NCBI GenBank assembly: GCA_963921795.1
Contig: OY997642.1
Coordinates: 56,529,331 to 56,593,330 of the forward strand
DNA: 64,000 nucleotides
Direction: 5' to 3'
Source of the DNA: Nannobrachium achirus
Taxonomy: Eukaryota > Chordata > Actinopteri > Myctophiformes > Myctophidae
The stretch's first letter is position 1. Each line of letters begins with the position of its first letter. Positions 37,936 through 49,911 of this stretch are shown one piece after another. Under the pieces are notes generated by a model, which saw only the letters and a program-made list of their open reading frames with translations, did no database searches and was not told the origin of the DNA. A program made the position numbers and the translations under genes.

Positions 37936-38561
37936 CCCTTTCAAAGCCACGGGGAGCCCCTTAATGTTAAAACCGTACTCTATCGCACATCCCAGCGGGG
38001 AGTCTCAGCCACGTCGTACTTTCCCGGACTTTGTCATTAAAACCGGAATAAATGATTTTGATCCGAAAATCGGCGATCGTCTAACCTTCCCTAGTCACCA
38101 CTCGTGCATTGATAGCTCATGGCTGGGCTGACATGAAGCAGAAGTGATGTCATTGGCCTTTCCTTTTCCAAGGCACATTACCCTATTCGGTTACTGTCTA
38201 TACCCTGGTGCTTCTACAGCAGCCATGCTAGGGGCTATGCTAGCGAAAATTTTCAGTTCTGCTTTTGAGTCACACATGGACTATTTGCGGGGACATTTAC
38301 GTGAAGGGGTCGCGCACGCGAAACGCACAGGGAGATCGATGATCGGCCAAAACCCCCATTCTATCCCAACGGAGAACCAGATAATCACGGTGAGTTTATG
38401 ACCTGGGGGGAAAAAAAAAAGAAAAAACAACGGCGCTGTCCAAGAAGGAAGGGCGGCGGGGTCATGTTTATAAACATAATATTATGTCTCAGATCACAAT
38501 ACAATAATAGAAATCTCACGGCTAATCTACCAACCACCATTCTATTTCGGACGGCAAAGTG
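37936..38561. mobile_element. TTAA-bounded short element, longer copy
   Basis: TTAA lies at 37,932-37,935 and 38,562-38,565. The ends are CCCTTTCAAAGCC and, inverted, CACTTTGCCGTCC. It is the long form of the element at 2,341-2,692, which lacks the middle. An 85-codon frame (38,144-38,401) has no recognised motif. Confidence 0.82.
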
Positions 38562-39718
38562 TTAAGATCACATGAACTACATTACTCCTACTGCTAAAAA
38601 TGTACGCGTCTGTGATAGGTGGAGCTTGCGGTTACCTCGGAAATAGCTACTGCCCCCTGTCAGCCCGGCAGATTAATGCACTTCAGGAGAACTCTGTGCA
38701 CGAGGCGAGTGAGCGTCTTTCTTTTACTAATATAATGAACTATTTTAAATATGAAGATAAGAGCGTCCACAGAGATGAAAATCATTACGTGTCAGGCCAT
38801 ATCCTGGCCTGGATAACTAAACTGAGCGTGGTCTATGGGATACATTTCAGGGAATAAATGTCATTCGCAATGCTTTGTGGGAGTGTAGTTTCTGCAGTTC
38901 TGACAAAGATTATGTGCACAGTGTTGTACCCTGCAATTTTTTTTAACTTTCTAATTAACTCTCCTACTGCCAGATTATTTATTTATTTATTGGGTCTGGT
39001 GCCATCAAAAAGCGGCTTACCTTTGCGACGTTATAGTAGATAGACAGACAGACATTTATTTATTTATTTTTATTTTTTTGGGTTGTGCAATAGTGCACTT
39101 TGGTCTGCCAGGCAGCAGAGGGCGGCGTCATGCGAGAATGAATGTGAATTTGCCTGTTATGTGTTGAAGAAGAAGAAGACCAGTCACTGGCCACAGAGCC
39201 TTACAGCCAGAGGAAATCAACAAGGAAGTGAATTGTTCTCCGTTGATGTTAACGCATAATGGATTTTTTACACCATCACCGCGGAAAATGTGTTTACAGT
39301 ACACGGCCGCGTGACCCCTCATCAGCTTACAGTCATCAGACGAACGAACCGAACGAGCGCCGTATTGGCGGAGAGGTCTTGCGAATTGGGGCGAACGTGA
39401 ACGTTCAAAGCGTTGGGAGAGTTAATCGTTGCATTCCAAAAAATGTGTTTATTGTCATGATTCCTCACAAGCCGGGGTGGCTTTTTCAGAGGCTTAAAAT
39501 ATTTTTAAATAAATACTTTATAAAATGTCTATGGATGAAATGAATGGGGAAAATATACACAATATGTCCATATATGGGCATTCCCAGAAATGGGCTTAAT
39601 ATCGATGACATCAGCGTTCTCCATATATGGGCATAAAAGGGACAACCACAAAGTGTGGTTGCTGTGAAGCGGTTTGGTTTCAGTTCATTCCATCTCCTGT
39701 GTGTGTTTTGGCTTGTAA

Positions 39719-41509
39719 GGGCACGTTCTCACCCAAAGTCCGCTTAAAAGGTCCGGATCAGGGACCAAATGTTTACATTGTTGCATTTTGAATTTGGTCC
39801 GGGTAGCGTTCACACAGGACTTTTGTTAAAAGAATCAAATATGTAAACAAAATGACACGTGGACATGGTCATACAGGCTGCTGTTGATCTATTGACAGAA
39901 TAGGCTATTCCTATGGAAAATTACTTCACTGCCTATTCTAATTCATTTTGTGTTATTAATCACAGCCGCTTCCTATATCTCTTTTTTTAAAGAAGCGAAA
40001 CTCACACATTTCAGGCAGTAATTAGCGATGGATGGAGGAATCTCTCTCTTTCTCTCTCTCAAAAAAAAAAATATAGCCTAATATAAAGCCTTCTTCTTGA
40101 TTCATTTAACAATAAATAGCGCAAGAACGCGTGGCCAAATAAAAACATAATAAGCGTCACCGTTTCCACATCAAATAATCTCTCTCTGTCTCTTTCTTTC
40201 TTTACAAGCAACGGGTCCATAAAGATATTTCCTATCCTTATCATGTTGGAAATGTGAAGCTACATGAATAAATAACCTAAATAAATACAATAAAATAATA
40301 GCAAATCCCTATTGTCCCAAATGTTGAATCTAGCATATGCGTGTGAGCCATAACTTTATATGCGGTGGCGCATGCTTAAAAATAACATATCTAACAGGTT
40401 GCTAGCTTGCAGATCTGTTCTTTAGACCACAGGATTTATTTAGCTCTGATACAGCCGTGTAAGCTTGCAAATCAGTTATTTTTACGCACAGCACACGATG
40501 ACTGGAGTAGGCTATGGACATCTTACTGCCGTCCCAACAACAATGTGAAAAGTTTGACTCGTGAACGCCAGTGAGAGAGCGAAAAGAGAGCGAAATCCTA
40601 ATAATGCCTTGAAAAAAAAGCCAAGTTTGACATTTCCTTGTTGGATGGAAGTTATGTGCGCATCGATTGCTATGGTAAACAGTTGGTTAGTAGGGTAAAC
40701 CTTCAATGATTTTGACATCTTGTTACTAATCTGTCGGTAGATAATGCCGGTCTTATATAAGGGTCATTTGTGTACGGTGTGATGTCATACTGATGTCAGC
40801 AGTGTGACAGGAGATAAGCGACCAACGGTCGCTTATCTCCCGATTAGGGAGTCTTACTGGTTTGTGACAGTATTTGCGTCAAAACAAACAATGATCACCG
40901 TGTTCGGAGAGCGACCCCTGGAGTCACCGCACACGATGGGTCACCAGTTTCCATGTAGGCTGTAGCTTACAAGACACCGCACCGGAGCGACGGCTCACAG
41001 GGAGAGGAGATGATACAATTATTAACGTGTAGCCTACTGCATCTAATGAAGAAATATCAGCGGTCGGGTCATATCAATAGTGATTCCCGTAAGAAATTAA
41101 TGCTTTTAGAACTAATTATTAATCCAGCTTCACAACTGCAAAACATAAAGATTGATGAGTGTAGGCTAAGCTGTAGGTAGCTGAAGTTAGAATTGATTAA
41201 CAAGTTGTCGTTTATTCTTTTTTTCCATAGCCTATTGTTTTTCAATGAACAACACACAATGCAGAATGTACTGTAGGCTGATCAGACCTACGTTTGGTCC
41301 TCTATAAAGTCCGGCTCCGTTCACACCAGCAGAGGACCGGACCATGGTCCTTTTGGAAGAGGACCGAGTCCTGCCTTTTCAAGAGGACCATGGTCCGGAC
41401 CAAACAAAGGGACCATGGTCCCTTTGCACGTTCACACCAGCGGACCAAAGGAGAAAGAGGACCATGGTCCCTTTTAAGCGGACCAAATAACCCTGGTGTG
41501 AACGCGCCT
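39719..41509. mobile_element. Harbinger-like non-autonomous element
   Basis: TAA flanks both ends (39,716-39,718 and 41,510-41,512), as expected for the 3-bp duplications of PIF/Harbinger elements. The ends are GGGCACGTTCTCACC and, inverted, AGGCGCGTTCACACC. Next to both lies GTCCGCTTAAAAGG. The right end carries several GGACCATGGTCC palindromes. No transposase or Myb-like frame is visible. Confidence 0.72.
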
Positions 41510-41583
41510 TAAGACACCCCTAGCGAGACATATTCTTCACCCCATAACATTATTTAGGCCTATTGCGTGCCGAGAACAGCTGA

Positions 41584-41642
41584 CATACAAGCTCACAACC
41601 GTGTCGCGGATGTGACCGCTGTGGGCTTGTAGGTCTGCTATT
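41584..41642. repeat. Member of dispersed near-palindrome family
   Basis: The arms ATACAAGCTCACAACCG and CGCTGTGGGCTTGTAGGTCTGCTA face each other over a short centre with TCGCGGATGTGA. Confidence 0.7.
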
Positions 41643-41796
41643 CTCAGCTGTTCTCTGCACGCAACACCGTATCAGTGTGACATCTGGAAATGCATTTATT
41701 AAACAGCATGAAATTGTATGTGAATTTAATTTGACTTGTTATAATGAAGACATGACCGTTGACATGCTATGCTGTATTCATTCACATTCATCTTAG

Positions 41797-41873
41797 CTAC
41801 CAACTTGTCCGTGGGTCCAGTAAACGCCGTTGCACATTTAATGGATGGGATGGTGCTGCTCCAGTGTGTCAGA
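41797..41873 (+). CDS. CCP module D, second half
   Basis: The acceptor is ATCTTAG and the donor CAGA|GTAAG, phase 2 in and phase 1 out. Joined to 37,407-37,512 it reads CRPGYQLVRGSSKRRC, then NGWDGAAPVC, which completes a CCP with its third and fourth cysteines and the conserved Trp. The exact frame match across a 4.3-kb intron filled with transposons supports both halves. Confidence 0.82.
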
Positions 41874-41900
41874 GTAAGCACATGCACGCATGCACGCACG

Positions 41901-41901
41901 C

Positions 41902-41963
<62 letters not shown>
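41901..41963. repeat. CA dinucleotide microsatellite
   Basis: A CA run preceded by CACGCATG-type units, just after the exon at 41,797. Confidence 0.95.
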
Positions 41964-41965
<2 letters not shown>

Positions 41966-42624
41966 GCGCTGATATAAGGAGTGCGTGAGTGCATTGAGTT
42001 CTCACTCATCTCTCTCACTCAACCACATTCCTGCTACTTTGCCCGATTTTCACACCTTCCTGTATTGTCCTCTTGTTTGAGGGGAACACTACACAGCGGT
42101 ACAGTCCACCCCCCACACTCCCTAGCCACTGTGATGTAAATTAACTAAATACATTTGCTGAAATAGCCTAATGTAGCCTACTTAAGTACAATTTTAAGGT
42201 ATTTGTACTTTACTTGTTACTTCTACTCCACTACATCTCGGATCCAAATATTGTAGACCTACTTTTACTCGTTACATTTATTTGAAAGGTTTAGTTACAT
42301 AGATTTGGATTTTTATTACAACACATTAACCAGATTAGCCACTAACACTTCAGCCCTATATTCTGTATTCGGCCATTTGAAAACAGAAGATCTACGAGCT
42401 TAACACTCAACTAAAGAGCCAGGCTTAGCCGAGCTGCAACGCACACACTGTATAGCCTACAGTCGTCCCCTCTAAACTGGAAGCGCAACCACACGCACCG
42501 GCCAGGGGCTAAGCTCGACTGAAACCTGGGGGTCCGAGCGCGACCAGCGTTGGGGGACTGTCGTGGACAACCAGGCTTAAGGTCTACAACGACCGAGAAA
42601 CTGACGGAGTCCCCGACAGTACCT

Positions 42625-44010
42625 ATCAGAATCAGAATCAGAATCAGAATCAGAAACACTTTATTGCCAAATGCGTCACAAGGACACACAGGAATTTGTT
42701 GTGGTGTTACAGCACAGATAAAAACACACAGACAGAACACATTTAAGACAAGACACTCAGGACATGATATAACCCATAATAAAGACTAAAATATACGTAA
42801 AACATCATTATTCTTTAAAAGTCAGTGGAATAAAAACTAGCTAACAAGAACAACAGGGGGTGGTGGAGAGGTCCATATTGAGGAGGGACACGGCCCTCGG
42901 GAAAAAACTGTTCAGGTGACGAGTGGTCTTGGTCCCTATGGCACGGAAGCGTCTTCCTGAGGGGAGCTTCTTAAAAAGACCATTACCAGGGTGAGAGGGG
43001 TCAGAGAAGATCCTCCCTGCCCGCTTCCTGACCCTGGCATCGTACAGCTCACTAACAGAAAGCTGCTTCTGTCCCGTCAGCTTCTCCGCTGTGCGAACAA
43101 TCCTTTGCAGTCTGTTTTTTGCAATGGCAGAGACAGAGCCAAACCACACAGAGATGGACGAGGAGAGTATACTCTCGGTGGTGGCTCTGTAGAATTGAGT
43201 CAGGACTGAACGGGAGACGTTGAGTTTCCTCAGCTGTCTTAGAAAGAGCATCCCATTATGGGCCCTTTTAATAATGGAGCAGGTGTTCGTCTCCCACTTG
43301 AGGTCATTGGTGATTGTGGTGCAGAGGAATTTAAAGGCTTCCACTTCCTTGACCACCGCACTGTTTATTATCAGAGGTGCCAGTGGGGGAGGGGATTTAC
43401 GGAAGTCCACGACCATCTCAACCGTTTTGAGTGGGTTGAGCTCCAGGTTGTGCTCAGAGCACCACACAGCCAGGTCGGTCACCGTCTGTCTATAAGCAGA
43501 CTCATCATTGTTCTTTATAAGACCTACCACGGTCGTGTCATCCGCATATTTGATCACCCTGATGGTCGGATTAGTGGATATGCAGTCATTAGTGTACAGC
43601 AGGTACAAAAATGAGGATAGTACACATCCTTGGGGTGCCAGGTGTTTCAGGATGTGGTGTAGGCCAATGTTGACTGCATCATCCACTGAACGGTTTTCTC
43701 TGTATGCGAACTGTGATGGGTCAAGGTGAGGGTCAGTAAGGGGCTTTAGGTAGGCGACAACTAGCTTTTCAAAGCACTTCATGGCTACAGACGTTAGGGC
43801 CACCGGTCTGTAGTCGTTGAGGCCTGTAACACTGTCCTTCTTGGGAATGGGGATTATAGTGGATGCTTTAAAACAAGCTGGCACTTTGCATTGTGCAAGG
43901 GACTGATTAAAAATATCAGTAAAAACTGGGGCTAGCTGATTGGCGCAGTGCTTCAGTGTGGCCGGTGAAATACCATCTGGGCCGCCTGCTTTCCATCCCA
44001 CTGCAGCCAC
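42625..44010 (-). mobile_element. L2-type LINE, 5' truncated, reverse transcriptase broken
   Basis: On the minus strand, a 412-codon frame (44,079 to 42,841) holds typical fish L2/CR1-group reverse transcriptase blocks: [65 protein letters not shown] and PSGRRFRAI. Between HHILKHL and APQGCVLS the segment that normally carries the first catalytic Asp is missing in frame, so the enzyme would be dead. The 5' part, including any endonuclease, is missing. The 3' end has a TTCTGA tandem tail (plus strand TCAGAA at 42,626-42,656), typical of this group. Confidence 0.85.
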
Positions 44011-44021
44011 CAATGTACTGT

Positions 44022-44095
44022 AGCCTCGGCCGGGAGGCGAACCCGGGACCCCGATATACGATTGCGTGTGCGTTACCACTCAACTAAAGAGCCAG
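44022..44095 (-). repeat. tRNA-derived SINE-like head
   Basis: On the minus strand an A box (TAGTTGAGTGGTAACG, 44,071-44,086) and a B box (GGTTCGCCTCC, 44,033-44,043) lie at tRNA spacing. A related piece (CAACTAAAGAGCCAGGCTT) lies at about 42,405-42,427, on the other side of the LINE, where the B box is absent. Confidence 0.55.
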
Positions 44096-44348
44096 GCTTG
44101 TTAGCTGTGCTGCCACGCACACATGCTATAGCCTACAGTAGTTGGTCTTAGTATTTAGCTCTGGTTCTGGCGTTAACAAATCACACAAATCTCTGGACCT
44201 TTCTAGTATTAAAATTGTAGGTGCCCAGAACTGGCTGACAGGCTGGCTTCAGCTGCATGTATGACCTGTCCTCTTGTTATCATGTGTTCTCTCTATTCTT
44301 ACATTTGTCTCTCTGGTCTCAACTCTGTTGTGTGTTTGAACATGGCAG

Positions 44349-44512
44349 TTTGTTCCAGTTACCTTGGTATAGAGTATGAGCGGAGGCTGGTGACGGACGA
44401 TCAGCTGACGGCCTCCAGTGTGTATAGTACATCCTACCCCGCCTACGATGCCCGTCTGGGCAATGGTAACTCCTGGTTCCCTGCTACAGATGATCGTCGT
44501 CAGTGGCTGCAG
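44349..44512 (+). CDS. F5/8-type C (discoidin) domain, exon 1
   Basis: The acceptor is ATGGCAG and the donor CTGCAG|GTAAGG; phase 1 in, phase 0 out. It begins with the domain's first Cys (CSSYLG), then DDQLTASS, ARLGNG.SWFPA and RRQWLQ, the classic N-terminal part of the discoidin fold as in coagulation factors V/VIII and retinoschisin. Such domains bind phospholipid or glycans. It joins the CCP exon at 41,797 in phase. The frame beyond 44,512 is intron. Confidence 0.9.
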
Positions 44513-44762
44513 GTAAGGAAAGAAGGAGCCTGTGGAGAACATTTGAACTACAACACTGTTGTGAAAGAATATCTACAGGTTTTGGGGGGAAAGAGAAAGA
44601 AAACGTCTCATGTCACAGATAGATTTGGCATTCTCAATGAGCACTACTACTACTAAAAATAAATAAATGTGCCCATGGATTTACTTGCAGTGGTTACAAT
44701 CTGACGAGGTGAACTGGAGAAATATAGACTATACTAAATAAATGACTGGTGTTTGTACACAG

Positions 44763-44909
44763 GTGGACCTGAAGCATCCCAAGACTATCACAGGCATCAT
44801 CACCCAGGGAGGAGGTGGTTATAAATATTATGTGAAATCCTTCAAAGTGTCCCACAGTGATGACGGACGGTCCTGGACCATCATCAAAGAAGCCAACGGG
44901 TCAGACAAG
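44763..44909 (+). CDS. F5/8-type C domain, exon 2
   Basis: The acceptor is GTACACAG and the donor GACAAG|GTCAG, phase 0, 49 codons. It encodes VDLKHPKTITGIITQGGG, KSFKVSHSDDG and WTIIKE, the middle of the discoidin domain (the QVDL and VSYS-like strands). Confidence 0.9.
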
Positions 44910-45982
44910 GTCAGTTTAGCTGGACTTTCTTGGTCATTGGTCACTGAAGCATTATTATGGTCAATTTTTTCCACGTGTTTCTTTCCCTGTCTTTCAATTT
45001 CTTATGGAGAATGGAGCGTATTGTTGCACATATTTTTGCACAAACTCGCAAATAGCAAGAAACCACTCCATTCCCATTGAAAAGCAGAATCCGTAGATTT
45101 AAACTTCAAAGTCAGAGGCCATAGTCAAGGCCAAAGAAATAGCGGAAATAGCTGATCTACAATCCCCTGAAAATCTACTGTCTTGCCAATGGAAGGACGT
45201 GTGAAGTTTTGAAATGGCACATTTGTAGACATAGTTCAGTTCTAGGCAAAACCTGCTGTGATTGGCCAGTATAGCCGCTGCAATTAAACCTAACCGTAAT
45301 CCTAACCTCAGTAAGTATTAATGGGATGACTGGAAGCAGCGATGGAAGGCTTGTCTGAGGACGACCTAGAGAGATATACTGTTAGCAATCAGCCCACTAA
45401 TGAGTGGGTGGAGGATGGACCGTGGGAACTCACGCCCATCCTGCTACAATCGCATATCTACTAGCAGTGCAGCATTCGGTGCTGTGCTGTGAGCTTGTAT
45501 ATCTGCTATTTTTTAATAGTTAAACCATGGTTAAAGTAGCGTAATAATACGTTCCCGCTCTTAATAGGTTAAGTATATCCACAACTTTCCAACATCCCAT
45601 CGTGCATTGCGCAGAAGGCGAGCGGCATATCCGGCGTCGCAGCCAAGTGTGATCTACAAGCTCACAGCGGTTGCATCTGCGCCGCAACGCGAGCTTGTAT
45701 GTCTGCTGTTAACCGGAAGTGCCAGTCTTGCGGAAACAGGTGGATAGCCCGCCTGGGGAGCCGCAGTCCCCAGTTTCCCCAGTTACGATTCCAGGCCTCT
45801 TCAATATGACTGGTCGAGGTGTCCTTGAGCAAGACACCTAACCCCTGCTCCTCATCCTTTGCATGTGGGCAGCGAGCAGCTGGTTACTTTGAGCTGAAAC
45901 AGAATTTCAACGTGGGAGCAAGCTGGTTATTTTTATTACTATTAACATTCTGACATTTTATTTATTGTCATTCTGTCTCCAG
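44910..45982. other. Intron before last F5/8C exon
   Basis: No exon is seen. It holds two half-copies (about 45,130 and 45,488) and one full copy (45,650-45,710) of the dispersed palindrome. Confidence 0.5.
45650..45710. repeat. Member of dispersed near-palindrome family
   Basis: The arms GATCTACAAGCTCACAGCGG and CGCGAGCTTGTATGTCTGCT face each other over a short GC centre. Confidence 0.7.
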
Positions 45983-46118
45983 ATCTTCACTGGTAACCAC
46001 GACTGGTTCACCTTCAAGGAGAACCTGTTCGAGTCACCCATCACCAGACGGTTTGTGCGTGTGCATCCAATGGCGTGGTACAACGGTATCGCCCTGAGAA
46101 TAGAGCTGCTGGGCTGCG
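45983..46118 (+). CDS. F5/8-type C domain, exon 3 (last recognised exon)
   Basis: The acceptor is TGTCTCCAG, phase 0. It encodes [23 protein letters not shown] and [10 protein letters not shown], the end of the discoidin domain with its closing Cys. A GT at 46,119 would be a poor donor (GCG|GTTTGT). The sequence directly after ELLGC is a repeat that is also found near 36,848. The frame can run on 28 residues to a stop at 46,202-46,204 within that repeat. Either the gene continues beyond the window in unseen exons, or its 3' end was replaced by the repeat. Confidence 0.85.
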
Positions 46119-46589
46119 GTTTGTCATTTCCGTTCATAAAAATATATTTAAAACATATTTTTGAATTAGCATTTTCTGATAAAGCAGCAAGTTACTGTAT
46201 ATAGATTTTATTTCAACAGATAAACAGATAAAACTTAATCTAAGTTCAACATTTAACCACTAGGGGGAACTTTAAAATAGCTGATGTACAAGCTCACATC
46301 TGTGCCCACACACATTTTGTCAGGCCAACACATTCTCACCCCTCACTGCGCATGACGCTACCGTTCAAGCCACTATCCACGGCGGAGCCGCGCCGTCTCA
46401 GCCAAGGATGAGCCCTGTGACTCACTGCCGAGCAAGCGGTAGCGAGCAATTCGCCGTGAGGAACAGTGTGAACGGCGGATGTGCCTCTCACCGGCGTTAC
46501 CGAGTTATGTGCCGTTATTGATAGAATAGTAAATATTCAGTCCCCCATTATCCACATTCTCAAAGATAAACTCACAACACGGTTATTAA
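46119..46589. other. Region after the last F5/8C exon
   Basis: Repeat-related sequence (similar to 36,848-36,890), a half palindrome near 46,278 and a GC-rich stretch around 46,370-46,470. No exon is recognised. Confidence 0.5.
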
Positions 46590-47031
46590 AGAGGTGGTGC
46601 CATAGTTTTGTACTTTTTCTGTTTTTCATGTGTCTAGGAGGTTGAAAGTACTTCATTAGACCCCCTGGTGTGGTTTCTATGAGCAATTATGTATTCTCTT
46701 GGTATTTGTTTGTTTTCTCTTGGAGGCTGCCACCTTGTGGTCAAAAGTGTCAGTTAAAAACACACATACTTACTATGTCACAGTATCAACTCCTCCCCTA
46801 ATTACCATTCACCCAACACTGTGGGGTGTGGCTAACTTCAGCTGGGTCACCACCCACCATGACATCCATGCATACTTAATGAACTGGGGGTGTGGCCACA
46901 TAAAAACCCAATTTTAACTCTATCTGTATACTTTTTTGGAAAAAATCTTCCTCCTAGTATAATCATAATACCTGATAATCCTGTTTTAGAGGGGGTGGGG
47001 GGTGGGGGGGGGGAATCATGGCACCACCTCT
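46590..47031. mobile_element. TTAA-bounded short element (442 bp)
   Basis: TTAA lies at 46,586-46,589 and 47,032-47,035. Perfect 14-bp inverted ends AGAGGTGGTGCCAT. A G-rich run sits near the right end (46,991-47,013). No coding capacity. Confidence 0.9.
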
Positions 47032-47203
47032 TTAAGAGCCGATTCTTGCAAAACTCATTTTTGGACACTGCTCCTACAGATTTTTCCCTAAAATCACGCA
47101 AAGCGGTACACAGTATGTCTACACTAATGTCATCAACATGGACCCATCCCATTTTGTATTATGTGACCTGACGGTCGCTTATCTCCCGATTAGGGAGTCT
47201 TAA

Positions 47204-49529
47204 CTCTTATACTGCTTTGAACGTTCCTGTTCGCCCCAATTCTTGAGGTCGAGTAGGGCCAATACGGCCGTTCGTTCGTTTGATGTTTTTTATGGATTAT
47301 GATAAAAGACGTCCTTGCGCAACTTTTGAATGCATAATTGGTCGTCGGTGTCGTTTTGAGGACAGCCGGAAACCGTTCATAAAAAAAAAAGGTAAACAGA
47401 CTGTCCTGGCTCCGCCTGCCCAGAGCGACTCTGCGCCTGCCTAGCTGCCAGGGGCGTCAATTGGGTATGGCAGGGGTATGCAGCTGCCATACCTTGACAG
47501 GGGGAAATAATAAAAATGTACTTTTCATCGTGCCTGTTGCTAAGGTATGGCAACATGACTGGTGTCTTCACCAGACACCAGTCATGTTGCCATACCTTAG
47601 CTTGTTCTGAACTGACGCCACTGCTAGCTGCTAGCAGCCTTGAGGGACTATATTGTTTTATGCATCGGGCTGTTAGTAGAGAAAGAGAGAGAGAAACGTT
47701 GGTAAAAGCGATCATTTTGTCGGAAATCAGTTGTTTTATAGTATTAGTAGTATAGTAATTGTAGTAGGTAGTAGTATTTAGCAGTAGACCTACTAGAATA
47801 TTGGGCCCTGCTCAGTATCAATCCGCCGAAGCAAAGCGACCATCCCCCACCACCCCACGGCCGAGGTCGCACAGCAGAGATTCCACGGAAGGAAAGTTTC
47901 GACAACAAACTTTGTTAGAATTAGGATTACAAACCTACCCGCGTTGGTGACCCAGGACCAGGCAGCGCCCACCACGAATGGTGGTGGTCGTCGTGATGAT
48001 GATGATGATGAAGAAGAAGAGAAAAAGATTCCTGTAGTGTAGCCGTTGGCTTTGAAGAGAAACATTCCATTTCTTGGTGCCGTTGGTCGCGAAGAACCGG
48101 GTCAAAAAGTGCATCAAGAGCCTCCTGATATCCCGATATGGACTCGGAGACCCCCGCCATACCCGCCGTTCGTTCCTGAGAGTGAGACCCCCGCGCTGGA
48201 TGGATCGGCACGGCACAGTGGACACACATCTCGGGCGCAGTAGAGACCGCCGCCACCCATTCAACAGCCAGACGTACAGAGGCAGAGACTCACTGGACGA
48301 TGGCCATGATTCTACTGTCCAGAGTGGTAAGACTTAGACTTAAATCCAGTGCATCTGCATGTATGTATAGTATACTGTATGTGAATCGCTTCAGGCTTTC
48401 CACTGCATCCGTGAGGAAGCTTGGTTTGATTGACAAGCCTAAAGTCTGGTCTGGTCAGACGTGATCTCTATTGCGAATACACCAGTGGGATCCGGTCTAG
48501 AGCCCGCCTACTGCATCCGGTTATTTACACGCACACATAGACTACATGCAAGAAACGTTTCCGTATCCGGACCGGATCAGCAACTTGATCCAAGCATAGA
48601 GTTAGGATCCAAGTGCATATGCGTTTGTTTTTGCTACACAGGACACACGTGGATTTCCTATTACGCGCGTGCACGTACCGCATGTAGTGTACGGTGCACG
48701 GCACAGGTTAGCATTTAGCCAGCTACTATGATTATTTGATGGGATTTTAGGATTTAGTGGCTTAGTTTGTGTGTGCATGCGTACGATGCGTGTGAGAGAG
48801 AGAGAGAGATGCGTGTGTGAGAGAGAGAGAGAGAGGTTTCTTTTTACGTGTGGTGCACGTGTGGTGCACGTGCGGTGCACGCGCGTGCACGTACGGTGTG
48901 CGTTGCACGCGCGTGATCGTACTGTGCACGTGTACGGTGCACACCCGCACACCCGTAGCCTTTCAATTCAATTCAATTCAAAGGAGCTTTATTGGCATGA
49001 GAAAATATAGTTTACATTGCCAAAGCAAGTGTTATAAATAAAAACAGTTGAAAATGGGGAAGATAGCCTATACAGTTCTTGGAGGAAGTACAGCTTTGTG
49101 TAAACAGAGCTATGTTGCATTGTGACATTTTATATAGGTATACAGGGTATAAAGGGAATTTCACTGTGACAGCAAATGCATGGTAACTATTTACTATAAC
49201 TGCATTTTATGTTATATATGAACTTATTGTAAGTCATTTGCTAAATGTCAAAATTGTAAATTGATTTGTTTAGATATAAACTATTTGATATTTTCCTGGC
49301 TATGATTTTAGATGATGAGTCGACGATGATGATGAGCCTACTTCTTCATTTCCACATCGTGGTCGTCCAAGGACAAGGATAGGTAAAGAAAAAACAAACT
49401 TTTTTCTGTAAATCAGACTTAGCACCATGCACATGCTCACATAGACATCAAAGGGGGCTTGAGCCCCTGCCCTTTTATCCATCTGTAAAAAGTGCCCTCT
49501 CCAGACCTTGAATGCTGTTTTTACATAAT

Positions 49530-49570
<41 letters not shown>

Positions 49571-49880
49571 TATATATTTGTGTGGTAAGCAGGACGTGCA
49601 TAGAATGTTAGAGAGGCAGGGGTTGACATTTCTAAAACGGCCTTTTGATGAAAATAGTAGGCCCCCAACCTCCACGCATTCTGCTGTGACGCGTTGTGAG
49701 CTTGAAGGTGTACTATTTTTCATGTATTTTATAGTAATTATGTATTTGTATAATTTACAGATCGACCATGGGCTCGTGTACGAGTTCAGCAGACCCGGTG
49801 GAGCCCTTCCGGAGGAGCCTGGCTGGAGTGAAACAGAATGGAGCCCCAGGCCCTGTGCAGGCTGAATGACACACACGCAT

Positions 49881-49911
<31 letters not shown>

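Larger units (their letters stand above)
37513..41796. other. Intron within CCP module D
   Basis: No exon is seen. It contains the TTAA element at 37,936-38,561, two CCATATATGG motifs (39,567 and 39,620 regions), the Harbinger-like element at 39,719-41,509 and one dispersed palindrome (41,584). Confidence 0.6.

Noticed and set aside
49760-49866. Extra coding exon after the F5/8C domain
   Set aside because: A TTTACAG acceptor and short open frame exist, but the stretch is part of TTAA element copy 2 and a related form occurs in copy 1 at about 16,075.
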